A DNA stretch of 25,368 bases from Hirudo medicinalis (lineage: Eukaryota; Annelida; Clitellata; Hirudinida; Hirudinidae), in NCBI GenBank assembly GCA_011800805.1, contig MPNW01000873.1, forward strand, positions 13,842 to 39,209, written 5' to 3'. The notes beneath the pieces were generated by a model. That model searched no databases and was not told the DNA's origin. It was given only the letters and a program-made list of their open reading frames with translations. A program made the position numbers and the translations under genes. Shown piece by piece: positions 15,780 to 23,069 of this stretch (position 1 is the first letter of the stretch; the number at the start of each line of letters is the position of its first letter).

Positions 15780-15911
15780 CTATTTCAGGTTTACCACTAT
15801 CACTATCAACCCCACCACTAACCAAAACCAAATTAAATTTTTACCCAAGCCATACAAAAAATAATCCCATCCGCTTCTGAATCGCACTTCCGGTATCTGG
15901 TCAATTTTCAT
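15780..15911 (-). CDS. Possible small single-pass membrane protein (43 aa)
   Basis: A minus-strand frame from ATG at 15911 to TAG at 15780 encodes 43 residues: a short charged N-terminus (MKIDQIPEVRFRSGWDYF), then one clear hydrophobic helix (about residues 25-41, LIWFWLVVGLIVIVV) ending in N-L-K. The charge pattern and clean length fit a small membrane protein. It overlaps no other gene and lies tail-to-tail with hipT, five bases apart. There is no homology to lean on, and no promoter was identified, so it could be chance. Confidence 0.35.
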   Translation of the reverse strand: MKIDQIPEVRFRSGWDYFLYGLGKNLIWFWLVVGLIVIVVNLK

Positions 15912-15922
15912 TTAATTCGCTG

Positions 15923-15933
15923 TATTGTTGGCA
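15923..15933. repeat. 11-bp direct repeat, left copy of cassette-like unit
   Basis: TATTGTTGGCA here is repeated exactly at 16968-16978. The two copies bracket the methyltransferase gene and the palindrome at 15939-16033, giving a unit of 1045 bp. Confidence 0.5.
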
Positions 15934-15938
15934 TAAAC

Positions 15939-16033
15939 GTTTTGCGGGGGCAAAGTCCTGTCTGAACCGGCACGAACGCAAGAACGAGGTACAAAGCTAT
16001 AAAAATGCGCTAAACCCCGTTCAACTACAAAAC
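15939..16033. repeat. Imperfect long palindrome downstream of the methyltransferase gene
   Basis: GTTTTG-CGGGG (15939-15949) pairs with CCCCG (16015-16019) and, after an eight-base bulge, CAAAAC (16028-16033). The 65-base interior is GC-richer than the neighbouring gene and has no coding potential. It lies at the 3' side of the methyltransferase, 19 bases from its stop codon. The layout recalls the folded attC sites at the 3' end of integron cassettes, but the integron core sequence GTTRRRY is not met cleanly, so the type is uncertain. Confidence 0.42.
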
Positions 16034-16052
16034 TGCATATTTAGTTGCCGTT

Positions 16053-16787
16053 TTATTTTCTAAATGTTATACAATAAAAATTTCCCTCCCACATAATTTC
16101 TGTTATTCGGTTTGTGTCGGGTAATAAATTTTCAATTTCAGTTAAGTCTACAACTGCGTCTTTAAAATATTTCTTCGAGAAGTTACTTTTTTTGTACTGT
16201 TTTTCTATCAAGTCATTAGTCTGGTCTGCAATTAAAAGTTTTGTCCCATTTTTGGCAACCCTTAGCATTTCTTCCATGGCTTTCTTTTTGTTGTTAAAAA
16301 AGTTTATACCGCCAACGTGAAAAACTATGTCAAAAGAATTGTTTTTAAACGGCAAATCTTCAGCGCAACAATTTACTAAAGTTAAATTCAATTTATCGCC
16401 ATATTTTTTTCTACACTTTTTCAGCATTCCCATTGAAATATCAACTCCAAAAATATTTAAACTGCTTGTATCAATGATTTTTGGAATAAACTCCATATTT
16501 TTACCTGTGCCTATTGAAACATATAAAACCGATAAATTATTTTTCCATTCTAATTTATTCATAATATCTTGTCTGGTTTGATTGACCTGATTACCATATT
16601 TTAGTTTTCCGACAACAGCCTCAACTATGTCATAACCATAAGACATCCAATTGTACATTTTCATATACTTTTGATTGTTTCCGCTAAGATATTTTTTATT
16701 TAAGAGGTCAGGAATTTCGGTTTGAATTTCACCTAAGTTTTGAAATTCGCTTTTGAATAAAGTTATTGTATCTTCCATACTTTTCAT
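16053..16787 (-). CDS. Class I SAM-dependent methyltransferase of unknown target
   Basis: The 244-residue protein has an N-terminal part of about 80 residues (with MYNWMSYGYDIVEAVVG, as in UbiE-like enzymes) and a Rossmann methyltransferase domain: motif I VLYVSIGTGKN (87-97), the acidic residue ending strand 2 in FGVDIS (Asp116), CAEDLPFKNNSFDIVF (141-156) containing motif III/IV, and LRVAKNGTKLLIADQ. It is Methyltransf_11-like. The substrate cannot be told. The gene is much more AT-rich than the clpB-rlmB block, stands alone, and is bracketed by 11-bp direct repeats with a palindrome at its 3' end, which suggests acquisition. The start at 16787 follows no clear signal; the Met at residue 4 is an alternative. 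Confidence 0.82.
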   Translation of the reverse strand: MKSMEDTITLFKSEFQNLGEIQTEIPDLLNKKYLSGNNQKYMKMYNWMSYGYDIVEAVVGKLKYGNQVNQTRQDIMNKLEWKNNLSVLYVSIGTGKNMEFIPKIIDTSSLNIFGVDISMGMLKKCRKKYGDKLNLTLVNCCAEDLPFKNNSFDIVFHVGGINFFNNKKKAMEEMLRVAKNGTKLLIADQTNDLIEKQYKKSNFSKKYFKDAVVDLTEIENLLPDTNRITEIMWEGNFYCITFRK

Positions 16788-16967
16788 GCCGGTTTAAATG
16801 GCGATTAACAAACAAATACTGCCGCAGGTGAATGCTTTAAGCTGTTAATCTCAAACTACAAGCTCTGCTTTATTTTTACCGATAAAGTTAAGAACTTTCG
16901 GCTTTATTTTGTCTGCGCCGAACTACCATACATCTGATATTGGAATGCTTGACTCACGCAACAATAC

Positions 16968-16978
16968 TATTGTTGGCA
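16968..16978. repeat. 11-bp direct repeat, right copy of cassette-like unit
   Basis: This is the second TATTGTTGGCA. It also forms the right half of a palindrome, CAACAATA-C-TATTGTTG (16959-16975). The region from 16788 to here holds no recognised gene. Confidence 0.5.
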
Positions 16979-16997
16979 GAAGTAATTTCTTTCCAAA

Positions 16998-17439
16998 CCT
17001 GAGTTCGCTAATTAAAAAGCGGCCAATTGGTTGGTTTTAATGGTTTCGTATTTGATAGAAGGCTTTTTCGGGAAAAAGCTGTAAGCAGCCAACCGGCTAA
17101 TATATTAACAATAAAGTTAATCAATGTTCGAGGGCTGCAATGTTAGATTTGACAATTTTTTTTCAGCTCTTCATTTACCGTTTCGATAGCTGAGCTCTTT
17201 CTCGGCATAATCTTACCATTCATACTCATCAGGCTGTTTTTCATATTGTTACGTAATGAAGTTTTTAGTGGTTTTGTCAAAATTCTTACAAAATTGGTCA
17301 ACCATGCAAAAAATATCAGCTACTTTATCGTAGGTAATCATAGCGGGTGCGTTGTTAAGTATTTGATATTCAAAAATTTAAGCATACAAATATCCAGTTT
17401 TGATTGCAAATAATTTCTTAATTATTAATCGAACTCAGG
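16998..17439 (-). mobile_element. IS982-family element, internally deleted (MITE-like), copy 1
   Basis: The ends are inverted: CCTGAGTTCGCTAATTAAAA at 16998 and, on the other strand from 17439, CCTGAGTTCGATTAATAATT. Between them, on the minus strand, an ATG at 17341 starts the IS982 transposase N-terminus (YDKVADIFCMVDQFCKNF), which joins directly to the C-terminal part (RNNMKNSLMSMNGKIM, then FIVNILAG). The whole catalytic core is missing, and stops follow. It matches copy 2 (19030-19840) closely outside the deletion; copy 1 lacks about 370 bp that copy 2 keeps. Flanks TTCCAAA and TTTTCAA do not form a clear target duplication. Confidence 0.8.
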
Positions 17440-17448
17440 TTTTCAATA

Positions 17449-17479
17449 TTTTTACTTTTTCCGAAATACGCGCTTACAA
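17449..17479. repeat. 31-bp direct repeat, first copy
   Basis: The sequence TTTTTACTTTTTCCGAAA followed by TACGCGCTTACAA occurs here, nine bases after IS982 copy 1, and again at 18996-19028 with two extra A residues, immediately before IS982 copy 2. It is not part of the element itself as judged by the inverted repeats. Confidence 0.6.
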
Positions 17480-17586
17480 GTAATCCCCATCTTGTCTCTT
17501 TGCTCTTTTTGAAATGATTTCTGCAATCTTCCTCTGTCTCAAAATGTTGTTTGTAAAAAAAAATTTCATAATCAAATATATATAAT

Positions 17587-17594
17587 TATTTTTG
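17587..17594 (+). promoter_or_regulatory. Possible promoter -7 box of the lipoprotein gene
   Basis: TATTTTTG is an exact TAnnTTTG match, 62 bases before the lipoprotein ATG, in a very AT-rich stretch where chance matches are more likely. No -33 element is placed at the usual distance. Confidence 0.3.
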
Positions 17595-17656
17595 TTACAA
17601 AATTATTTCTAACACAAAAATTGAGTTAAAACATTAATTAAAAACTATTTAAAATC

Positions 17657-18610
17657 ATGAAAAAGACAATTTACTTATTATTAATTGCCATATCGTTTGC
17701 TGCCTGTAAAAAGGATGACGCCCCCCAAAAAGACGATGAAAAAACCATTAAAGAGGTATGGGAAAAAGAGGTATGGAAAACAGAAAAATATGAGGTTAAT
17801 TACTACGATGCCGGAGGAAATTTAATAGATTCTAAATATGGAAAATATCCATATACTGTAATTTTTGAAGGCAAAGAAAAAAATGGAATATATATTTACG
17901 ATGATGTATATTCTGACGCCGAAACTTTTCGCTATGAATATAAAAACAATAACTTGGAAATTAAATTAATAAAAAATGAAAATGCAAGATTTCCAGAAAA
18001 AACAAAGTCGGAAAAATATCAAATTAAAGAAGTAACAGACAACAGCATGGTTTGGATAGAGGAATATGGTAAGGAGACAAATTATATAACGAAACCTGAC
18101 GGGACGTTAGAAAAAAAGGAAGCTGAAAAAGTTGTTGTCATAACTACCTTTAGTAAAGTAAAAAGAAGCGGCGAAACAAGCATTAAAGGGATATGGAAAG
18201 CAGAAGGTTATGATCGTAATTACTACGATGCTGAAGGCAAATTAATGTATTCTGATTTTTTAAAAGGGCCATTTGCTGTATATATTGACGACAAATGTAT
18301 AACAAATCTTTCAAAATTAATTATTAATAATAAAGAAACAGGCTACTACTACCCCGACACACATGCCTATACCTATATAAACAACATTATAACGCGTAAA
18401 TCAGGATGGGCAGGCGGATTTGATTTTGCAGATGAAAGGCAAGTTACAGAGTTAACTGCCAACAGCATGACTTGGAGAGAGGAATTTGTGAATAATTGGG
18501 AGGATAAACACGTAAATAGAAAAACGTATGAAACAAAGCAGGGCGAGCCTGAAGCAAAACCTGCAAAAGCTGTTTTCAAAATTAAATTCGCTAAAGTAAA
18601 TGACTTATAA
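17657..18610 (+). CDS. Lipoprotein with two tandem homologous domains, function unknown
   Basis: The 317-residue protein has a lipoprotein signal peptide (MKKTIYLLLIAISFAAC; Cys17 lipidated), followed by KKDD, an acidic/lysine pattern that in Bacteroidota can direct lipoproteins to the outer membrane. The mature part consists of two similar halves. Half 1 (about 39-170) has VWKTEKYEVNYYDAGGNLI, then EVTDNSMVWIEEYG and ITTFSKVK; half 2 (about 178-317) has IWKAEGYDRNYYDAEGKLM, then ELTANSMTWREEF and FKIKFAKVN. The beta-rich pattern opening with W-x-A/T-E is like lipocalin-type domains, but no family is recognised. The gene is AT-rich, stands alone and lies between two defective IS982 copies. 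The reading frame is intact. Confidence 0.85.
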   Translation: MKKTIYLLLIAISFAACKKDDAPQKDDEKTIKEVWEKEVWKTEKYEVNYYDAGGNLIDSKYGKYPYTVIFEGKEKNGIYIYDDVYSDAETFRYEYKNNNLEIKLIKNENARFPEKTKSEKYQIKEVTDNSMVWIEEYGKETNYITKPDGTLEKKEAEKVVVITTFSKVKRSGETSIKGIWKAEGYDRNYYDAEGKLMYSDFLKGPFAVYIDDKCITNLSKLIINNKETGYYYPDTHAYTYINNIITRKSGWAGGFDFADERQVTELTANSMTWREEFVNNWEDKHVNRKTYETKQGEPEAKPAKAVFKIKFAKVNDL

Positions 18611-18622
18611 ACGGAGTGTAAA

Positions 18623-18637
18623 CCCGCCGTCAGCGGG
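18623..18637 (+). terminator. Small GC hairpin after the lipoprotein gene
   Basis: CCCGC (18623-18627) pairs with GCGGG (18633-18637), 13 bases after the lipoprotein stop. There is no T run, so termination is only a possibility. Confidence 0.3.
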
Positions 18638-18995
18638 GCATATCGGGTACAAAACCAAGTTATTTATGCAGCGTTTAACAAAAAAATATCTGAAGGACAT
18701 CTGTTTTTATTTATAGTTCTGTAATATTGGCAATCCATCAAAGAATCTATCTTCAATAATATCTGCTATTGTAGCTTGTAAACAAAATCATTAGAGATAT
18801 GGTTGAAGATATTTTCTTTACAATGATTCTGTCCTAAAATAACTTTCGTCATAATTCCGTCATTTTTTTCAAGCTGTATTTTGCACCTCTATATCTCTTC
18901 GCTTTTTTAACTTGTGAACCGCCCAAACCGGTTGTTGGTCTTTTCAATACCGGTTGCTTTTTATTTCCTTTGCTAAAGAGGTTCTGCTTCGGCGT
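18638..18995. other. Non-coding stretch between lipoprotein gene and IS982 copy 2
   Basis: No gene is seen on either strand. The only structure is a GC-richer patch near 18915-18955 in which ACCGGTTG occurs twice, about 30 bases apart. The end of the stretch runs into the second copy of the 31-bp repeat. Confidence 0.45.
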
Positions 18996-19028
18996 TTTTT
19001 ACTTTTTCCGAAAAATACGCGCTTACAA
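18996..19028. repeat. 31-bp direct repeat, second copy (33 bp)
   Basis: This is the second copy of the repeat at 17449-17479, with two additional A residues in the middle. IS982 copy 2 is inserted at its 3' end: the last bases TTACAA are part of that element's target duplication. Confidence 0.6.
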
Positions 19029-19029
19029 A

Positions 19030-19840
19030 CCTGAGTTCGCTAATTAAAAAGCGGCCTATTGGTTGGTTTTAACCGTTTCGGTATTTGATTGAAGGCTTTT
19101 TGAGAAAAAACTGTAAGCAGCCAATCCGGCTAATATATTGACAATAAAGTTGATCAATGATCGAGGTTTGCAAGGTTCGATTTGACAAATGTTTTTCAAC
19201 TCATCATTTACCGTTTCGATAACTGAGCTCTTTCTTGTCATAATCTTACCATTTATACTCATCAGGTTGTTTTTCATATTGTTACGTATACCGCTAACCG
19301 GGTGTAGGCCATCGGTAAAAAGAATTTCAAACAAGTGTTTGGAAATTATCCTTTAGCTTCAAAGAGATTTCCGAATATTTTATTTAGAAAGGATTCCTTT
19401 TTTAAAGGCTCTCTATCATCCATATTAGCCTTGCTGACGAGGAAATTAAGAATTTCGCCCTTATCGTTAATAAGCAAATGGAGCTTGAAGCCGTAAAACC
19501 AGCCCATGGTAAATTTTCCAACTTCGACTGTTCACTTAAACACTTTGATGGATTTGATGAGTTTGTTTTTACAAACCCTGATTGAGGTAGAATTTACAAA
19601 TGAAATCCCTGTACAATGAGCTCGCTGTTGGACATTATAGGCGGATATTTGGAAGGCTTACCTAAAATGAAGTTTTTAGTGGTTTTATCAAAATTCTTGC
19701 AAAATTGGTCAACTATGCAAAAATATCACTAACTTTATCATAGCGGGTTTGTTTGTTAAACATTTGATATTCAAAAACTTAAATATAAAAATATCCCGCT
19801 TTGATTGCAAATAATTTCTTAATTATTAATCGAACTCAGA
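19030..19840 (-). mobile_element. IS982-family element, defective, copy 2, with 7-bp target duplication
   Basis: The ends mirror each other (CCTGAGTTCGCTAATTAAAA at 19030; on the other strand from 19840, TCTGAGTTCGATTAATAATT). TTACAAA occurs directly on both sides (19023-19029 and 19841-19847), a target duplication that fixes the boundaries at 811 bp. Intact IS982 elements are about 1 kb, and part of the transposase is missing. It has the same orientation as copy 1, 1.6 kb away. Confidence 0.83.
19056..19763 (-). pseudogene. IS982-family transposase, broken
   Basis: From an ATG at 19763 the N-terminus reads RYDKVSDIF, then a stop. Later pieces, in different frames, are GKPSKYPPIMSNSELIV, then GISFVNSTSIRVCKNK (which contains a catalytic Asp position now read as Asn), GWFYGFKLHLLINDKGEI with FLVSKANMDDREPL, and the intact C-terminal 92-residue frame (19334-19056) with IRNNMKNNLMSINGKIM, ETVNDELKNI and FIVNILAGLAAY. 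These are the successive blocks of IS982 (DDE) transposases. Several stops, frameshifts and a deletion of roughly 70 residues after the N-terminus make it non-functional. Confidence 0.84.
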
Positions 19841-19876
19841 TTACAAATCAAGGATTCTTGAAAAGAAGAAAATTTA

Positions 19877-19900
19877 CCCCGATGAAAAATCTCATCGGGG
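19877..19900 (-). terminator. Intrinsic terminator of the glp operon
   Basis: CCCCGATGA (19877-19885) and TCATCGGGG (19892-19900) form a perfect 9-bp stem with a six-base loop. On the minus strand the stem is followed by TAAATTTTCTTCTTTTC, a U-rich tail. It lies 71 bases after the last stop codon of the operon, on the side toward IS982 copy 2. Confidence 0.75.
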
Positions 19901-19970
19901 ATTTAAATAAAAGGCAATAATTTGAGATTTTTAAGATTGCTCTTATACAAATCCAAAATTTATTCTACTG

Positions 19971-20768
19971 TTAGAAAAGCGTTACGGCAAATTGCACACG
20001 GGCATATTTGTTGGTTGGATTCCACATCGTAGTTAACCATATAGGAAATTTATGGTTAAAAACAGTAACGTCTTTAGTGGCTTGAAATCCTACATTTACC
20101 ACTTGGAAATTATTTTTTCCATTTCCGTAAAGAGAGTAGTTCCCTTGCTGTCCGTCAAATGCAAAGGCGGCGCCAATAAAGCCATTTAAATTTACTGTAG
20201 AATTCTGAACAAATGGGTAGCCTGCTTCTACATAGGTAGAATATTTTTGTTTCACGCTGTTTTTGTTTAAAATAGCATCAGCAGTGCCGTAAAGCAAAAA
20301 ATCTGCTTCTAATTTTAAAGGGAAATTGTTCGGAAACTGATAAGACGATCTCAAATCTAAAATATGTTTTGTGGTTTTTTGGTCATAGTCAAAGATGTTG
20401 TTACCGCCTAAAACAGGCTCTGACCGTGTATTAAACAAATCCGCAAGACCAATGGAAAATCCTTTATTAGCATACTGGATGAAATAATCCATCTCTTTGT
20501 AGTGAGTATTGTCTTCATCGTTAGAAATTGCCGTTCCTCCCCATACGCCGATTTTAAAGGTTTTTGCTTTATCTAAATCGATGGATAACTGTCCGGTAAC
20601 GGTAGGCATATCGCTAATAACCAGTCCTCTCCACAATAGGTTGGTTTGTATGCCTACGGTAATTTCTACAGGACTCATATTCAAAGGTGCGCTATTATTG
20701 TTATCTTGTGATTGTCCATAGGAGCAATATGGAATTGTCAATAGAAAAATTTTCATTAAGTTTTTCAT
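19971..20768 (-). CDS. Outer-membrane beta-barrel protein of the glycerol operon (TorF/Gcw_chp-like)
   Basis: The 265-residue product starts with a signal peptide (MKNLMKIFLLTIPYCSYG, cleavage near residue 18) and continues as alternating polar/hydrophobic strands with many aromatic residues, ending in VQFAVTLF, with the terminal Phe typical of outer-membrane barrels. The pattern near the start (TVGIQTNLLWRGLVISD) resembles the TorF / Gcw_chp putative porin family, in which a W/Y-R-G motif follows the first strand. It is the last gene of the glp operon, 40 bases after glpF. The context suggests that it lets glycerol or a glycerol-containing compound through the outer membrane, but this is inference. 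Confidence 0.72.
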   Translation of the reverse strand: MKNLMKIFLLTIPYCSYGQSQDNNNSAPLNMSPVEITVGIQTNLLWRGLVISDMPTVTGQLSIDLDKAKTFKIGVWGGTAISNDEDNTHYKEMDYFIQYANKGFSIGLADLFNTRSEPVLGGNNIFDYDQKTTKHILDLRSSYQFPNNFPLKLEADFLLYGTADAILNKNSVKQKYSTYVEAGYPFVQNSTVNLNGFIGAAFAFDGQQGNYSLYGNGKNNFQVVNVGFQATKDVTVFNHKFPIWLTTMWNPTNKYARVQFAVTLF

Positions 20769-20808
20769 ATCAAATAAATTTTGATAGTTAGTTAATTGTT
20801 TACATCAA

Positions 20809-21543
20809 TTAATGCAATACTTTGGAAAAAAACAATGCGGCACATATGGCGCCTGCAATAGGGGCTAAAACGGGAATCCAAGCATATTTCCAATCGCTGC
20901 TCCCTTTAACAGGTAAGATGGAGTGCATAATTCTTGGCCCCAAATCTCTGGCGGGGTTGATGGCATATCCCGTAGTACCCCCAAGCGCTAAACCAATTAC
21001 CCAAACCAATAATGCAACCGGCAAAGCTCCGATAGAACCTAAGCCAATTTTTGCATCTGTTATGGTTTCTGACGAAAATGAAGGGCCGGCAAGGTAAAAT
21101 ATTACAAAAACTAAAACGAAAGTTCCGATAAATTCTGAGATGAAGTTGGAACCCGGTTTTCTGATGGCAGGCCCTGTGCTGAAACAGGCCAGTTTACCCC
21201 CTTCGTTATCAGTGACAGCAAAATGGTCTTTGTAGAACAACCATACCAAAAATGCGCCAATCATTGCTCCAAGCATTTGAGCTGCAATATAAATAGGAAC
21301 ATTTCCCCAAGAAAATTTCCCGGCTGCTGCAAGCCCCAAAGTTACAGCAGGGTTTAAATGTGCCCCGCTGATGGGGCCTGCAACCGTTACTGCCATAAAT
21401 ACAGCGAAAGCCCAAGCTGTTGTGATTACAATCCAACCCGAATTGTTTCCTTTCGTCTGGTTCAAAACTACGTTGGCAACAACTCCGTTACCCAAAAGAA
21501 TAAGTAATGCCGTACCTATAATTTCTGCTATAAAAGGTGTCAT
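20809..21543 (-). CDS. glpF: Glycerol uptake facilitator GlpF (aquaglyceroporin)
   Basis: This 244-residue inner-membrane channel belongs to the MIP family, with six membrane helices and two half-helices. The first NPA box is in SGAHLNPAVTLG (NPA at 64-66) and the second in AINPARDLGPR (196-204). The Asp after the second NPA-R (Asp200) marks glycerol channels as opposed to water-only aquaporins, as does the longer loop region around 100-130. It allows glycerol to diffuse into the cell, where GlpK traps it. It is 25 bases downstream of glpK on the same strand and precedes the outer-membrane barrel gene. Confidence 0.95.
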   Translation of the reverse strand: MTPFIAEIIGTALLILLGNGVVANVVLNQTKGNNSGWIVITTAWAFAVFMAVTVAGPISGAHLNPAVTLGLAAAGKFSWGNVPIYIAAQMLGAMIGAFLVWLFYKDHFAVTDNEGGKLACFSTGPAIRKPGSNFISEFIGTFVLVFVIFYLAGPSFSSETITDAKIGLGSIGALPVALLVWVIGLALGGTTGYAINPARDLGPRIMHSILPVKGSSDWKYAWIPVLAPIAGAICAALFFSKVLH

Positions 21544-21568
21544 AATATTTTGTTTTTAAGGTTTTAAT

Positions 21569-23065
21569 TTATTCTTCAATCCAGTTTTGAGCGCGTCCTA
21601 CTGCTTTGTGCCAGTAATGGATTTCTTTCGCTACTTCTTCTCTTTTTTTATTAGGATAAAATTCCCTGTCAATAATCCATTGGATTTGGATATCTTCTAT
21701 ATTTTTCCAAAATCCAACCGCTAAACCGGCAAGATACGCTGCACCTAAAGCGGTTGTTTCCAAAGTTTTAGGTCTAATAGTTTTAAATCCGAACAAATCT
21801 GCCTGAATTTGCATCAAAAGATTGCTTGCAGAAGCGCCTCCATCTACTCTCAATTCCAAGCTTTCTTCTTGTGCATCTGCTTCCATTGCTTTTACGATGT
21901 CATAAACTTGAAAAGCTATTCCTTCCAATGTTGCTCTTGCAATATGCGCCCGGGTGGTACCTCTGGTAATTCCTAAGATGGCACCTCGGGCATACTGATC
22001 CCAATAAGGCGCACCCATACCCGTAAGAGCAGGAACGAAGTAAACGCCTCCATTGTCTTTTACTGTTTCTGCCAATGAATTGATTTCAGGTGCTGTTTCC
22101 ACTATTTTAGCTCCATCTCTTAACCATTGTATTGCTGCTCCGCCTACAAATACGCTTCCTTCTAATGCGTATGTGGTTTCTCCGTTAATTTTCCAAGCTA
22201 CTGTTGTAAGCAGGTTATTTTTAGAATACACAGCTTTGTTGCCGGTATTCATTAATAAAAAGCAACCTGTGCCGTAAGTGTTTTTTACCATTCCGGGTTT
22301 GGTGCACATTTGTCCAAATAGAGCAGCTTGCTGGTCTCCGGCAATTCCGGAAATCGGAATCTTTGTAGAGAAAAGCGTGGTTGATGTTTCGCCATAAATT
22401 TCGCTACTTTGTTTTACTTGGGGAAGAACAGATTCAGGAATGTCTAACAATTGCAATAGCTCATCGTCCCATTGCATCGTATGAATATTGAAAAGCATGG
22501 TACGGCTTGCATTTGAAACATCCGTAATAAACATTTTTCCTCTTGTGAGCTTCCAAACAAGCCAAGTATCAACGGTTCCGAAACAGAGTTTACCTTCAGA
22601 GGCAAGTTGTCTGGCGCCTTCCACGTTATCTAAAATCCATTTAAGTTTAGTTCCCGAAAAATAAGCGTCTAATACCAGTCCTGTTTTTTCTTTAATCGTT
22701 TGTGCATGACCTTCTGCTTTCAACTGGTCGCAATATTTCGAAGTACGGCGATCCTGCCAAACAATAGCATTGTAAATTGGCTCGCTTGTTTCTTTATTCC
22801 AAACAACAGTGGTTTCTCTTTGATTTGTAATCCCAATAGCTGCAATTTCTTTTCCTGAAACACCTGTTTTAGCAATAACTTCGGCCGCAACAGATATTTG
22901 AGACGACCAAATTTCATTCGGGTTGTGTTCTACCCAGCCGGGTTGAGGAAAGATTTGTTCAAAAGGTTTTTGGGATACTTCTACGATTTCGCCACTGTGG
23001 TTGAAAACTACAGCTCTAGAAGAGGTTGTACCTTGATCAAGAGCAAGAATTAATTTTTCTTCCAT
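21569..23065 (-). CDS. glpK: Glycerol kinase
   Basis: GlpK phosphorylates glycerol with ATP to sn-glycerol 3-phosphate in the cytoplasm. The 498-residue FGGY-family protein has the N-terminal ATP loop [15 protein letters not shown] (7-21), the substrate region [12 protein letters not shown] with AIVWQDRRT, the hinge [13 protein letters not shown], the FGGY signature block [19 protein letters not shown], and the C-terminal [19 protein letters not shown]. Length is standard. The ATG at 23065 is chosen because [12 protein letters not shown] fits the family start; a longer frame from 23116 would add 17 unlike residues and overlap glpD. It follows glpD after only 4 bases, so the two are surely co-transcribed. 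Similar sequences are common in Flavobacteriia, in line with possible transfer. Confidence 0.97.
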   Translation of the reverse strand: MEEKLILALDQGTTSSRAVVFNHSGEIVEVSQKPFEQIFPQPGWVEHNPNEIWSSQISVAAEVIAKTGVSGKEIAAIGITNQRETTVVWNKETSEPIYNAIVWQDRRTSKYCDQLKAEGHAQTIKEKTGLVLDAYFSGTKLKWILDNVEGARQLASEGKLCFGTVDTWLVWKLTRGKMFITDVSNASRTMLFNIHTMQWDDELLQLLDIPESVLPQVKQSSEIYGETSTTLFSTKIPISGIAGDQQAALFGQMCTKPGMVKNTYGTGCFLLMNTGNKAVYSKNNLLTTVAWKINGETTYALEGSVFVGGAAIQWLRDGAKIVETAPEINSLAETVKDNGGVYFVPALTGMGAPYWDQYARGAILGITRGTTRAHIARATLEGIAFQVYDIVKAMEADAQEESLELRVDGGASASNLLMQIQADLFGFKTIRPKTLETTALGAAYLAGLAVGFWKNIEDIQIQWIIDREFYPNKKREEVAKEIHYWHKAVGRAQNWIEE

Positions 23066-23069
23066 GATT

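Noticed and set aside
16991..19847. True composite transposon formed by the two IS982 copies
   Set aside because: Copy 2 has its own perfect target duplication, the outer flanks differ, and both transposases are dead; independent insertions explain this better.
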